Of a stretch of DNA of 64,000 bases, positions 44,226 through 52,823 are shown piece by piece. Every line of letters starts with the position of its first letter. Position 1 is the first letter of the stretch. The notes under the pieces are model-generated. The model saw only the letters and a program-made list of their open reading frames with translations, did not search any database and was not told where the DNA came from. A program made the position numbers and the translations under genes. Source of the stretch: DASQPA01 sp963756455 (lineage in GTDB: Bacteria > Acidobacteriota > Thermoanaerobaculia > Multivoradales > UBA5704); contig CAVWNC010000004.1 in assembly GCA_963756455.1 (NCBI GenBank), forward strand, positions 2,914,001 through 2,978,000, written 5' to 3'.

Positions 44226-45437
44226 CTAGGATTTCGGCAAGCCAGGCAGAGCGGCGCGGACGGCCGCGAGGAGATCCTCGCCGATCACCTCGCGCCGCCA
44301 ACCGGAGAGCTCGCGCGGCAGCCGCGGCTCAGGGTCGGTCAAGGCGCTCTTCAAGAGCCCGCCCAAGTTCCGGCGCGACGACAGGAGCTCCGGCGGAACG
44401 CCCAGGGCCGCGGCGCGCTCGGCGACGAGCTGGCGCAGGCGGTCTTCGAGCTGGCGAACGACGGGGGTGAAGGGCAGCCGCTCGGGAGGCTCCGGCAGCT
44501 CCGCCTCCGGCCGCGCCAACGCCTGCTCGATCAGCGCCAGCCAGGTGGCGCCGTCGCGAGCGGCCTGACGAGCGTCGAAGGCCGGAAGCCGGGCGAGATC
44601 CTCGGCCACCGCGGGCTTACGGGTGGCGAGGGAGAGGAGGAGATCCTCCTTCAAGACGAAGCTCCGCGGCAGGTCGCGCCGCCGGGCTTCCTGATCCCGC
44701 CAGGCGGCCAGGGTCTGCAGCACCCCGAGCTGCCGGCGGTTGAGGCGGCCGGCGCCGCGGATCCGCCGGTAGGCCGCATCGGGGTCTTCCTCCAGGCGGG
44801 TGAGCCCGGAGAGGAGGGCCGCCGAGTCCTCGAGCACCCAGGAGAGACGCCCCAGCCGGAGGAGCTCGTCGCGCAACCGCACGTAGACCGGCAGCAGGTA
44901 GGCCACGTCCTCGGCGGCATAGGAGCGCTGGGCCGCCGAGAGCGGACGGGCCAGCCAGTCGGTCCGCGTCTCTCCCTTTCCCAGCTCGACCCCGAGCACG
45001 GCCGCGACCAGCTTCTGATAGCCGAGAGAACCCCCGACGCCCGCCAGGGCGGCGCCGATCTGGGTATCGAAGAGGGGTTCCGGCACGGCGCCCAGGGCGC
45101 GCTTGAAGACCTCCAGGTCTTCGCTCGCCGAGTGCACGACCTTGACCGTCCCCGGAGCGCGGAGGACCGCCGCGAACGGCGCCAGGTCCGCAATCGCCAG
45201 GGGATCGAGCAGGTAGGCGGCACGCCCGTCCGAAACCTGGATGAGGCCGAGCTTGGGAAAGAAGGTCCGTTCGCGGACGAACTCGGTATCGAGGGCGAGC
45301 GCCTCCACCCCCCTCCATGCGTTCGTCGCGGCGTCCAGGGTGGCAGCGGTCTCGACCGCGACGACCGGCTGGGGCGGCTGGGGCGGCTTTAAGGGCTGCG
45401 GCGGCTGGGCCGGCTGGGGTGGCGTGGACTCCCCCAC
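44226..45437 (-). CDS. rnd: ribonuclease D
   Basis: The protein (403 residues from GTG 45437) carries the DEDD exonuclease positions: ALDTEFVRE (Asp, Glu), VVHSASEDLEVFKR (Asp) and SYAAEDVAYLLPVY (Tyr, Asp). An HRDC domain follows (about 200-280). RNase D trims the 3' ends of tRNA and other small RNAs. The GTG overlaps the TAG of the upstream esterase gene (TAGTG). An alternative GTG at 45470 would add 11 residues, and neither start has a clear ribosome-binding site. The N terminus contains a Pro/Gln repeat (PPQPLKPPQPPQP). Confidence 0.9.
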   Translation of the reverse strand: MGESTPPQPAQPPQPLKPPQPPQPVVAVETAATLDAATNAWRGVEALALDTEFVRERTFFPKLGLIQVSDGRAAYLLDPLAIADLAPFAAVLRAPGTVKVVHSASEDLEVFKRALGAVPEPLFDTQIGAALAGVGGSLGYQKLVAAVLGVELGKGETRTDWLARPLSAAQRSYAAEDVAYLLPVYVRLRDELLRLGRLSWVLEDSAALLSGLTRLEEDPDAAYRRIRGAGRLNRRQLGVLQTLAAWRDQEARRRDLPRSFVLKEDLLLSLATRKPAVAEDLARLPAFDARQAARDGATWLALIEQALARPEAELPEPPERLPFTPVVRQLEDRLRQLVAERAAALGVPPELLSSRRNLGGLLKSALTDPEPRLPRELSGWRREVIGEDLLAAVRAALPGLPKS

Positions 45438-46093
45438 TAGCGGACCGCCAAAGCCTTCTCGTCCAGCCACTTGAGCACGACCCGGAGGGCCTCGGGGCGG
45501 ATCTCGTGGCCCATCTCGAACTCGCGGTACGTGAGCGCGACGCCAAAGGGGCGGAGGAGCTCGCGCGACTCGCGCGCCTTTTCCACCTCCAGCCTGGTGT
45601 CCTGGGTGCCGTGCACGACGAGGACGGGAAAGCCTTCGAGGGCGGGGTTTTTCGGCAGGTCCTGAGCGAGAAGCTCGGGAAACCAGGAAGAGAGGGCGCC
45701 GACCCCGGCGAAACGGCCGGGATCGCGGAGGGCGAGGTCGTAGGCCATCGCTCCACCCTGGCTGAAACCGATCGGCACGATCTTTTTCGGATCGACGGGA
45801 TAGCGCGCCACGGCTCCATCCACGAAGGCGCGGAGCGCGTCGGCACCGCGCCTGAAGGCGTCGATGTCGGGCGGCGCCCCCGGCTGCAGGGGGAACCAGC
45901 CATAGCCGTAGGCCCCGCCGCCGATCGGCAGCGCCAGCGGCCCCTGCGGGCAGAGCACGAGGGCGCGGCCACCGTGGAGCATGGGCGCGAGCCCGAGGAG
46001 GTCATGAGCGTTGGCCCCCCAACCGTGGAGGGCGAGGATCATCGGGAAAGGGCCGTCCCCGGCGGGGACGTGGGCGGCATAGAGCAGTTCCAT
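45437..46093 (-). CDS. alpha/beta-hydrolase, carboxylesterase/phospholipase type
   Basis: This 218-residue protein has an oxyanion-hole segment (LALHGWGANAHDL), the nucleophile elbow GFSQGG (Ser about 116), an acidic residue in VVHGTQDTRLEV and the catalytic His in FEMGHEI. Size and order match the phospholipase/carboxylesterase family. It acts in the cytoplasm, as no signal peptide is visible. ATG 46093 starts at the usual position MELLYAAHVPAG. It lies between truA and rnd with short gaps, so the three are probably one operon. Confidence 0.87.
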   Translation of the reverse strand: MELLYAAHVPAGDGPFPMILALHGWGANAHDLLGLAPMLHGGRALVLCPQGPLALPIGGGAYGYGWFPLQPGAPPDIDAFRRGADALRAFVDGAVARYPVDPKKIVPIGFSQGGAMAYDLALRDPGRFAGVGALSSWFPELLAQDLPKNPALEGFPVLVVHGTQDTRLEVEKARESRELLRPFGVALTYREFEMGHEIRPEALRVVLKWLDEKALAVR

Positions 46094-46109
46094 GGCCGGG
46101 TAGGATACC

Positions 46110-46928
46110 CTAGACCGCTCGCGAGGAAAGCTCGCCGGCAACGGGCACCGCGGGGGCGATCTCTCCGAGCGGCGGGTCGCCGGGGTAGAGCACGCGCTCG
46201 AGAAAGAGCCCCGAGGGGGGAGCCGTCCATTCGGCGGGCAGCCCGGAGCCCTTCTGCCGCGGCGTCTCTCCGGCGAGGAGGGCGGCGAAGGCCGCCGGGG
46301 CCAGCCGGCCGTTTCCCACCTCGACCAGAGTCCCCACTACCCGCCGCACCATCTTCCATAGGAAGTGGGAGGCGACGAGGCGGACGAGGACGAGCGAGCC
46401 GGCGGTCTTGAGCTCGACACCGTCGACGACCACGAGAGTGCTCGTCTGCTCGGCCGGCCGCTCGCAAAAGAGCTTGAAATCGTGGCGGCCGGCGAGAAGC
46501 GTCGCCGCCGCCGCCATCCGGCCGGTGTCGAGCGGGCTCTTCACCCACCAGACGAAGCGCTTGGCGAGGGCGGTCCGGCGGCACGAGATCTGGTAGAGGT
46601 AGGACCGGGACGTGGCGCCGTGGCGGGCATGGAAGTCGGCGGGGGCCGCCGTGAGAGAGAGGATATGGATGTCGGGCGGCAGCCGGTCGTTGACGGCCCG
46701 CCTGAAGGCCGTGGTCTCGACCGCCTTGCCGAGCCGCAGGTGGGCGGCCTGGGCGAGCGCATGCACCCCCGCGTCGGTCCGCCCCGCCCCCCCCAGATCC
46801 TTGATCTCCACCCCGCTCTCGGCGATCGCCCGCCGGAGCTCCCCCGCCACCGAGCGGGCGTTCTGCTGCTCCTGCCACCCGCGGTAGCGGGTGCCCTCGT
46901 ACTCCAGAGTGAGACGGTAGGTCGGCAT
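46110..46928 (-). CDS. truA: tRNA pseudouridine(38-40) synthase
   Basis: This 272-residue protein begins MPTYRLTLEYEGTRYRGWQ. It has the catalytic motif GGAGRTDAGVHA (Asp about 52) and the downstream FLWKMVRRVVGTLVEVG segment of TruA. It isomerises uridines 38-40 of the tRNA anticodon arm. The length is usual and it is the first gene of the truA-esterase-rnd run. Confidence 0.95.
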   Translation of the reverse strand: MPTYRLTLEYEGTRYRGWQEQQNARSVAGELRRAIAESGVEIKDLGGAGRTDAGVHALAQAAHLRLGKAVETTAFRRAVNDRLPPDIHILSLTAAPADFHARHGATSRSYLYQISCRRTALAKRFVWWVKSPLDTGRMAAAATLLAGRHDFKLFCERPAEQTSTLVVVDGVELKTAGSLVLVRLVASHFLWKMVRRVVGTLVEVGNGRLAPAAFAALLAGETPRQKGSGLPAEWTAPPSGLFLERVLYPGDPPLGEIAPAVPVAGELSSRAV

Positions 46929-47025
46929 GGCGGCGATTATGTCAGGCGCGACCGCGGGACCCTATCGGGCGACACCTATATACTGGCGCGTCGATCCCGG
47001 CGGGCCCCTGAGACGAGAGAGGAGC

Positions 47026-48396
47026 ATGACGTTGCCCACCCGCAGGTCCAACTTCCACGCCGGCCAGGTCCGCCCCGCGCGGCGGCTGCGGCGTATCCAT
47101 ACCCTGCCGCAGGACGACGCGAGCTGCGGCTGGCTCGCTCCCCTGGCGGCTCCGCCTCCGGCCCGGCGGCTCCGGGGTAGCGAGCGCGCCGACCATGCCG
47201 TGATCGGGGCGGGCTTCACCGGTCTCGCCATCGCGCGGCGCCTCGCCGAGGCGCGCCCGGAGGCGCGGATCGCCGTCGTCGACGCCCAACGCGCCGGTTA
47301 CGGCGCCTCGGGCCGGAGCTCGGGCTTCGTCGTCGACCTCGCCCACTTCATCGCCCGCATGCCGGAGGCCGCGAGCCGCGACTACATCGCCCTCTCGCGT
47401 CTGGGGATCGGCGCGCTCCGTGACCTCAAGGATCGGTACTGGATCGACTGCGCCTGGGACCAAACCGGTTGGATGCACGCCGCCGCGGGGCAAGAGGCGG
47501 CGAACGGCCTCTCGATGCTCGCCGCCTGGCTCGACCGGGTTGGCGAGCGCTACCAGGAGCTCGACCGGGACGGCCTCACCGCGATCACCGGCACCTCCTT
47601 CTACCGGCGGGGACTGCGGCTTCCGGGGAGCGTCCTCGTCGAGTCCGGCGCCCTCGTCCGCGGGCTCGCCACGAACCTCCCGCCGAACGTCTCGCTCTAC
47701 GAAGAGTCGCCGGTCGGAGAGATCCGGAAGGATGGCGACGGCTTCCGGCTCGTCTCCGCCGAAGGGGAGATTCAAACGAGTCAGCTCTTCATCGCCGGCA
47801 ACGGCTACTCCCCCGTCCTCGGTATCCTGGAGAACCGGGTCTTCCCGCTGGTCACCTTCGGCAGCCTGACCCGCCCGCTCTCCGCCGCCGAGCAGGCCGC
47901 CCTGGGCGGCGAGCACGAATGGGGCCTCCTCGCCGAGGACAACATGGGCTCGACCGTCCGCCGCACCCGCGACCAGCGGATCCTCATCCGCAACTCGGTC
48001 CACTACCGGCGCGACCTCGGGGTGAGCGAAGAGGTGCGGCAGCGGGCAGGAGCCGCCCACCGGCGGGCCTTCGTCACCCGCTTTCCCAACCTCTCAGAAG
48101 TTCCCTTCGAGCACACCTGGGCGGGGGTCATGGGGGTCTCCCCCAACCGCGGGCACAGCTTCGGCGAGATCGAGGCGAACCTTTTCACCGCCGCCGGCTT
48201 TACCGGCGCCGGCATCGCCATGGGGACGACCGCGGGGATGCTCCTCGCCGACCTCGCCGTGGGAGCGTCATCGAAGGCACTGACGGACATGCTGGGCCAG
48301 GCGACCCCCACCTGGCTGCCGCCGCAGCCCTTCCTCGACATCGGCATCCGCCTCCGCGTGGCGCGGATGAATGCTTCGGCGGGACCGACTCTCTAA
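47026..48396 (+). CDS. FAD-dependent amine/amino-acid oxidase (DAO family)
   Basis: The 456-residue protein starts at ATG 47026, close behind GAGAGAGGAG. It has the dinucleotide motif HAVIGAGFTGLAIARRL (about 57-73), the DAO-type RSSGFVVDL segment and the C-terminal FTAAGFTGAGIAMGTTAG. The domain order is that of glycine-oxidase/PuuB-type enzymes. On its own the substrate would be open. Here it converges on the N-monooxygenase, cupin-MetRS and SpeD-like genes. In characterised hydrazine pathways (s56-p1, triacsin, formycin) a DAO-family protein cleaves the N-N-linked amino-acid conjugate to release a hydrazino acid. I infer the same role. Confidence 0.85.
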   Translation: MTLPTRRSNFHAGQVRPARRLRRIHTLPQDDASCGWLAPLAAPPPARRLRGSERADHAVIGAGFTGLAIARRLAEARPEARIAVVDAQRAGYGASGRSSGFVVDLAHFIARMPEAASRDYIALSRLGIGALRDLKDRYWIDCAWDQTGWMHAAAGQEAANGLSMLAAWLDRVGERYQELDRDGLTAITGTSFYRRGLRLPGSVLVESGALVRGLATNLPPNVSLYEESPVGEIRKDGDGFRLVSAEGEIQTSQLFIAGNGYSPVLGILENRVFPLVTFGSLTRPLSAAEQAALGGEHEWGLLAEDNMGSTVRRTRDQRILIRNSVHYRRDLGVSEEVRQRAGAAHRRAFVTRFPNLSEVPFEHTWAGVMGVSPNRGHSFGEIEANLFTAAGFTGAGIAMGTTAGMLLADLAVGASSKALTDMLGQATPTWLPPQPFLDIGIRLRVARMNASAGPTL

Positions 48397-48417
48397 TCTG
48401 AAGCGAGTTGCAGACGA

Positions 48418-48445
48418 GCGGCGCCCGCCGGAAAGCGGGCGCCGC
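48418..48445. terminator. hairpin between convergent cassette genes
   Basis: A perfect 11-bp stem (GCGGCGCCCGC / GCGGGCGCCGC, loop CGGAAA) lies between the stop codons of the convergent FAD oxidase and SpeD-like genes. No T-tract follows on either strand. Confidence 0.5.
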
Positions 48446-48491
48446 GGGGTTGGAACGAAGGACAGGCGAGGTGCGGGGAGCCCTCGGTCCG

Positions 48492-48956
48492 TCAGGACTT
48501 CGCGGTCGTCGTGCCGACTTCGGCGAGTGCCCTCTCAGGGAAGGACTTGGTACGGAAGTCCATGCCGCGATAGAAGAAGTGGGTATCGATCTGCTTGGGC
48601 TCGAACCACTTCTTGACGAACTCCACGACGTCCGCCTCGTCGAACGGCCGGCAGGAGTAGACGTCGATGCTGATGAAGCGGTTGTTGGCCGAGGTGTGGA
48701 CCTGGATGCCGCTCTCGATGATGGGAATCCAGCCGCTGTACCCGGGCTTGCCCGGGAACGTGGTCTCGCAGGTCTTGAAGATATAGGGCTGCGTCTGTTT
48801 CGTCATCCCCAGGTGGACGGTGATCTTGTCGAGGAACTCGTATCCCCGGTCGAGGTCGCAGCATGCCGATTCATCGCAGCCGAAACAGTCGATGATCAGC
48901 TGGAACCCCCAAGACGGCTGGTCTTTACTGCTCTGGCAACAGTCCTGCTGGTCCAT
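48492..48956 (-). CDS. SpeD-like pyruvoyl decarboxylase homologue with Cys-rich N terminus
   Basis: This 154-residue protein matches the core of bacterial AdoMet decarboxylase (SpeD). The self-cleavage pair is E81-S82 in PIIESGIQVHT. His87 lies five residues and Cys102 twenty residues after the serine, the same spacing as Ser63/His68/Cys83 of the Thermotoga enzyme. The N-terminal 33 residues are longer than usual and hold six cysteines (6, 7, 24, 27, 32, 33), perhaps a metal site. SpeD homologues outside polyamine operons are reported to act as ornithine or arginine decarboxylases. Placed 148 bp after the hydrazine-synthetase gene, this one may decarboxylate a precursor or the hydrazine product. 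GGAG lies upstream of the ATG. Confidence 0.8.
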   Translation of the reverse strand: MDQQDCCQSSKDQPSWGFQLIIDCFGCDESACCDLDRGYEFLDKITVHLGMTKQTQPYIFKTCETTFPGKPGYSGWIPIIESGIQVHTSANNRFISIDVYSCRPFDEADVVEFVKKWFEPKQIDTHFFYRGMDFRTKSFPERALAEVGTTTAKS

Positions 48957-49104
48957 GTCTTTCGCTCCAATCAGTTCTTCAGGCGTTCAACGTAAAGCCG
49001 GTCCGCAGTGGGCCCGGAAGGCGTCATGCTTCTTACAGGGCTTCCCCACCTATATGAGTGCAGTGAAAGTCCAAAAGCGCGTCAATTCAGTTATCTACTT
49101 CTCG

Positions 49105-51144
49105 CTATGATGCTACCGGTTGACGGCTTTCCACGAGCTCCTCCGCCAGGCTCGTGAAATACGCGCCACCCAGGCTCACTTTCTGACCGGACGGTACCCA
49201 GGTCGGCCGCTCTTCCCAACGGAAGTCGGCAAGGGGGGTCGGGTAGCCGAGCTCCCGCCAGAGACGGGCGGCGAACTCCGGCATGATCGGGGCCATGATG
49301 AGCGCCAGGGCCTTGGCCGCCAGGAGCTCCAGGCTGATCCCCGTCCGCCGCTCCTCGCCGCGGCCCGGGACGCGTTGCCAGTTCTCCTCGGCGCGGCCGA
49401 AGCGCCGGGCGCTCCGCACCAGCTCGATGGCGGCACGGGTGGCCTGCTGCGGCGAGAAGGTCCGCGGCTCGAAGGCCACGGCGGCATCGGCCAGGAGCGC
49501 CTCGATCCGCCCGTAGAAGCGCCGGTGATCCTCCAGCCAGTCGCCGGTCGAGGGGACCTTGCCGCCGAAATCGCGCGCCACCCGGCTCCCCATCCGGGAG
49601 AGCCAGGGCTGCCAGATCCCCACAAGCTCCCGCTCGATGGTCAGAGTCATCTCCTCGCGGGTGAAGTTCGTCCCCTCCGTCTCCGGGCCGCTGTAGGCGA
49701 GGTAGAAACGCATGACGTCCGCCGGGACTTCGGCGACCATCTCGCGCCCCCAGATGGCATGCCGCCGGCTGGTCGAGAACTTGAGCCCGTCCAGGCGGTA
49801 GAACTCGTTCATGATGAGCGCTTCGGGGAGCCGGATCTCGGGGTCGAACGCGAGGAGCTGGGCGGGTACGAAGATGCCGTAGAAGAAACCGTTGTCGAAG
49901 CCGAAGCACTGGACGACCGAGGCCTCGGGCGACTTCCAGAAGCGGCTAAAGCCCGCGTCGGGGAGCCCGAGCTTCAAATCGAGCTCATGGGCGTAGGAGA
50001 GATAGCGCGGCGCCATCTCACACCAGACGTAGATCGTCTGCGCCTCGTAGCCCGGCACCGGCACCGGGATTCCCCAGTCGGCGATGTGGGTGACCGCCAT
50101 GTCCGGCACCCCGGCGTCCAGGATCTGCTCGCAGAGCGAGCGCAGGCTGGGATTCATCGCCACCTTCAGGTGGAACTCCCGGAGCTGCTTCTCATAGCGC
50201 GAGAGCGGAAAGTAGAGGCGCTTGAAGGGCCGCGGCACGGGGGTCGTCCCGCAGTGGGTGCAGACCGGATCGAGAAGGTCGCAGTCGTTGGGCCGGCCGC
50301 ACTCCTCACAGGAGTTGCCGCCGGTCGCCGCCCGGCAGTGCGGGCAGCGGCCGCGGATGTGGGCCTCGAAGAGATAGCGCTCGCAGCTCTCGCAGTAGGG
50401 GGACGGCGCCTCCTTCTCGACCAGCTTGCCAGAGTCGTAGAGCCGCTTGAAGAAAGCCTGGACGAGAGGCACGTGGGTCGGCGAGGCGTTCGGACGGGAG
50501 AAGAGGTCGAGCTCGATCTCCGCCGCTTGCAAGGTCGCCTCGATGTCATGAGCGAACTGGTCGGCCGCCACGGGTGCCGAGAGGCCGAGTTGCTGGCCCT
50601 TGAATTGGACGTAGCTCTGGTTGTCGTCGGTGCCGAAGGCGTAGCGCGCCTCGACTCCGCGGAGGCGCAGGTACCGGGTGAGGACGTCGCCCGCGAGGTA
50701 AGGCCCCGAGAGATGCCCGAGGTGAAGGTCGCCGTTGGGGGTCGGCGGGGCGGCGGTGACGAGCGTCCGCTCCGGCCGTGCCGTCGTCGCCTCTTCCTTG
50801 CCCTGCCAGAGCTCCAAGTCCTCCCACCAGATGGTGAGAAAGATCAGATCCTCGGTCTCCGAGGTATTGGTGAGGATGTGCTTGTTGAACGGCGGCTGGA
50901 AGCAGACGTCCCCCGGCTTCACCTCGTGCACGTCGTCGCCGATCCGCATGCTGCCCTGCCCCTTGGCGAAGAAGAAGGTCTCGCACTCCTGGTGGCCGTG
51001 ATGCTTGGTGCTCTCGCCGGGCTTGACGGTCGCCCAGGCGGCACCGAAGGGCGGCGTCACCACCCCCTCCCAGGGGTAGAGGAATTGGGACAGCGTGTTG
51101 TAGGCGCTGACCTGCTTTTCCGGATCCAGTCGCTGAATGAACAT
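49105..51144 (-). CDS. cupin-MetRS fusion, hydrazine synthetase type
   Basis: This 679-residue protein joins a cupin (about 1-115; metal ligands H49, H51, E55 and H89) to a class I aminoacyl-tRNA-synthetase domain like MetRS. The HIGH motif is HLGH (141-144), the KMSKS-like loop is KFSTS (about 453), and a zinc-knuckle region carries CESC, CPHC, CEEC and CTHC pairs. The anticodon-binding part is present but divergent. In s56-p1 (Spb40), triacsin and formycin biosynthesis, such fusions activate an amino acid and join it to an N-hydroxylated Lys or Orn, forming an N-N bond. The gene follows the N-monooxygenase gene by 17 bp, as in those pathways. ATG 51144 has GGGAG upstream. A true housekeeping MetRS would lack the cupin. 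Confidence 0.88.
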   Translation of the reverse strand: MFIQRLDPEKQVSAYNTLSQFLYPWEGVVTPPFGAAWATVKPGESTKHHGHQECETFFFAKGQGSMRIGDDVHEVKPGDVCFQPPFNKHILTNTSETEDLIFLTIWWEDLELWQGKEEATTARPERTLVTAAPPTPNGDLHLGHLSGPYLAGDVLTRYLRLRGVEARYAFGTDDNQSYVQFKGQQLGLSAPVAADQFAHDIEATLQAAEIELDLFSRPNASPTHVPLVQAFFKRLYDSGKLVEKEAPSPYCESCERYLFEAHIRGRCPHCRAATGGNSCEECGRPNDCDLLDPVCTHCGTTPVPRPFKRLYFPLSRYEKQLREFHLKVAMNPSLRSLCEQILDAGVPDMAVTHIADWGIPVPVPGYEAQTIYVWCEMAPRYLSYAHELDLKLGLPDAGFSRFWKSPEASVVQCFGFDNGFFYGIFVPAQLLAFDPEIRLPEALIMNEFYRLDGLKFSTSRRHAIWGREMVAEVPADVMRFYLAYSGPETEGTNFTREEMTLTIERELVGIWQPWLSRMGSRVARDFGGKVPSTGDWLEDHRRFYGRIEALLADAAVAFEPRTFSPQQATRAAIELVRSARRFGRAEENWQRVPGRGEERRTGISLELLAAKALALIMAPIMPEFAARLWRELGYPTPLADFRWEERPTWVPSGQKVSLGGAYFTSLAEELVESRQPVAS

Positions 51145-51161
51145 GTCTTCGTCTCCCAAGC

Positions 51162-52559
51162 TTAAAAAGTAGGCACCGCCGCCGTCTCGCTCTGGCCGAC
51201 CGCCTGGGCGGCCAGCGAGCTCAATTCGACGTGGGCGGACAGCGACTTCACGATGTCTCCGGCGCGGATCGGCAGGAGCGACAGCACGGGCTCGCTGGCG
51301 CCGTGCGTGTCCTCGGCGAACCCCTGCAGGTAGATCCGCGGCAGAAAGCCCGGCTCGGTCGTCAGGCGATAGTCGCGCTCGACTTTGTAGGCACCCTTCG
51401 GGCTCTTCACGAGGTAGGGCGCGAGAGACGCCAGGAGCGGATGGTCCCGCTTGTAGGTGAAGCCCGTCGCCACCACCAGGGCGTCGGCCTCCAACTGCAC
51501 CGGCTGCTCCGAGAGCAGGTGCTCGAAGCTGACGACGACGCTCTCCGGCCGCTCCTCGATCCCCTGGAGCTCCAGGAACGAGCGGATCCGCGCCCGCTCC
51601 TTGCCCTCGACCTTCTCCTGGTAGAGGCAACGGTAGATCCGGCGGATCAAGGACATGTCGACCACCGCGTAGTTGACGTCCTTGCACTGGTCCAGGAGGA
51701 GCTGCCGCTTCTCGTCCGGCAAGTCATAGAGGAAATCGACCATCTGCGGGAAGAAGACCTCGTTGGTGAAATCGCTGTCGTCCACCGGCTTGTAGGCATA
51801 GCGGCGGATCGCCGCCGTCACGTCCGCTTCAGGATAGTGGTTGAGAAGATAAAAGAACAGCTCGGCGCCGCTCTGTCCCGAGCCCACGACGATGAAGCGA
51901 TATTTGGCCTGCTTGTCCGGGTAGTCCCGGCGCATCCGGAGGAGAAACTCGCTGGCGTGGAAGGCGCGGCCGCCGGGGGTGAGGTGGATCCCGGGCGGGG
52001 TGCAGGGGACGCCACCGGTCGCGATGACGACGTTTCGGGTCAGGCGCTCCTCGGTCTCGCCGTTGGCAAGGTTCCGGGTCACCACCCGCAGCGTCTCGAC
52101 GCCGCCATCGGCGCCCGGGACGGGCTCCAGGGCGACGACCTCCCGCCCGTAACGCACGCGCTCGCGGAGCTCCCCCGCCACCCAGCCGAGATAGTCGTTG
52201 AACTCGATCCGGGTGGGGAACAGGTCGCGCAGGTTCAAGAACTCGAAGAGCCGTCCCTTGGCCTTCAGGTAGTTGAGGAAGGTGAAATAGCTCCGGGGGT
52301 TGCGGACGGTCGCCAGATCCTTGAGCACCGAGATCTGGATCAGCGAGTCTTCGAGCAGCAGGCCCGGGTGCCAGATCGACTTCGGCTTGGATTCCAGGAA
52401 CAGCCGAGCCAGGTCGCGCCCTCCCGGCTCCTCCGCCGCCTCTTCCAGGCAGACCGCGAGGGCCAGGTTGGCCGGGCCGAAACCGATACCGACGACATCG
52501 TAGATGTCCGGTTCGCCTAAAGATGTTTCGTGCCCGTTTAAAGGCTCGCTCGTACCCAT
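51162..52559 (-). CDS. L-lysine/L-ornithine N-monooxygenase
   Basis: This 465-residue flavoprotein belongs to the IucD/PvdA/SidA family. It has the FAD motif VVGIGFGPANLALAV and the family segment FLESKPKSIWHPGLLLED. Further on are the SVLKDLATVRNPRSYFTFLN region, the NADPH motif VVGSGQSGAELFFY and the closing VVATGFTYK. It would hydroxylate the side-chain amine of Lys or Orn, giving the nucleophile for N-N bond formation by the next enzyme. Lys and Orn cannot be told apart here. ATG 52559 is preferred over GTG 52565 because GAGAGAGG sits five bases upstream. First gene of the cassette operon. Confidence 0.9.
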   Translation of the reverse strand: MGTSEPLNGHETSLGEPDIYDVVGIGFGPANLALAVCLEEAAEEPGGRDLARLFLESKPKSIWHPGLLLEDSLIQISVLKDLATVRNPRSYFTFLNYLKAKGRLFEFLNLRDLFPTRIEFNDYLGWVAGELRERVRYGREVVALEPVPGADGGVETLRVVTRNLANGETEERLTRNVVIATGGVPCTPPGIHLTPGGRAFHASEFLLRMRRDYPDKQAKYRFIVVGSGQSGAELFFYLLNHYPEADVTAAIRRYAYKPVDDSDFTNEVFFPQMVDFLYDLPDEKRQLLLDQCKDVNYAVVDMSLIRRIYRCLYQEKVEGKERARIRSFLELQGIEERPESVVVSFEHLLSEQPVQLEADALVVATGFTYKRDHPLLASLAPYLVKSPKGAYKVERDYRLTTEPGFLPRIYLQGFAEDTHGASEPVLSLLPIRAGDIVKSLSAHVELSSLAAQAVGQSETAAVPTF

Positions 52560-52612
52560 GATCACCTCTCTCGAAGAAACGGGCTGGTCAACGAAGGATC
52601 GTCGGTGGCTTC

Positions 52613-52630
52613 GAGGGTATCGATACCCTC
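52613..52630. promoter_or_regulatory. 18-bp perfect palindrome upstream of the hydrazine operon
   Basis: GAGGGTATCGATACCCTC is its own reverse complement. It lies 54-71 bp upstream of the N-monooxygenase start, in the 264-bp gap after the ADOP gene. The position and perfect symmetry suit an operator for a dimeric repressor or activator. No regulator gene lies next to it. The remainder of the gap shows no ORF I can support. Confidence 0.6.
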
Positions 52631-52823
52631 CGGATACACAGTGCCGGCCACCCGGTAGAGGGGGACTGGCGTTTTCATCTCGATCTCCGATCGCTTCGCC
52701 CGCCTTTACTGAATCACCCGGCGTATAACCCTCCGGGCTTGTTACGTAGGTTGGCCGCTCTCCGGATCTATGGAATCCAGCGAGCGGCAGACGCTGGCGG
52801 CTGACGTGGGGGAAGCGGGCCGG

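Noticed and set aside
48492..48956. ordinary spermidine-pathway SpeD
   Set aside because: No spermidine synthase is near, the N terminus is extended and Cys-rich, and the gene sits in the N-N bond cassette; AdoMet activity is not excluded.
49105..51144. housekeeping methionyl-tRNA synthetase
   Set aside because: The N-terminal cupin, the altered KFSTS loop and the adjacent N-monooxygenase fit the hydrazine-synthetase type instead.
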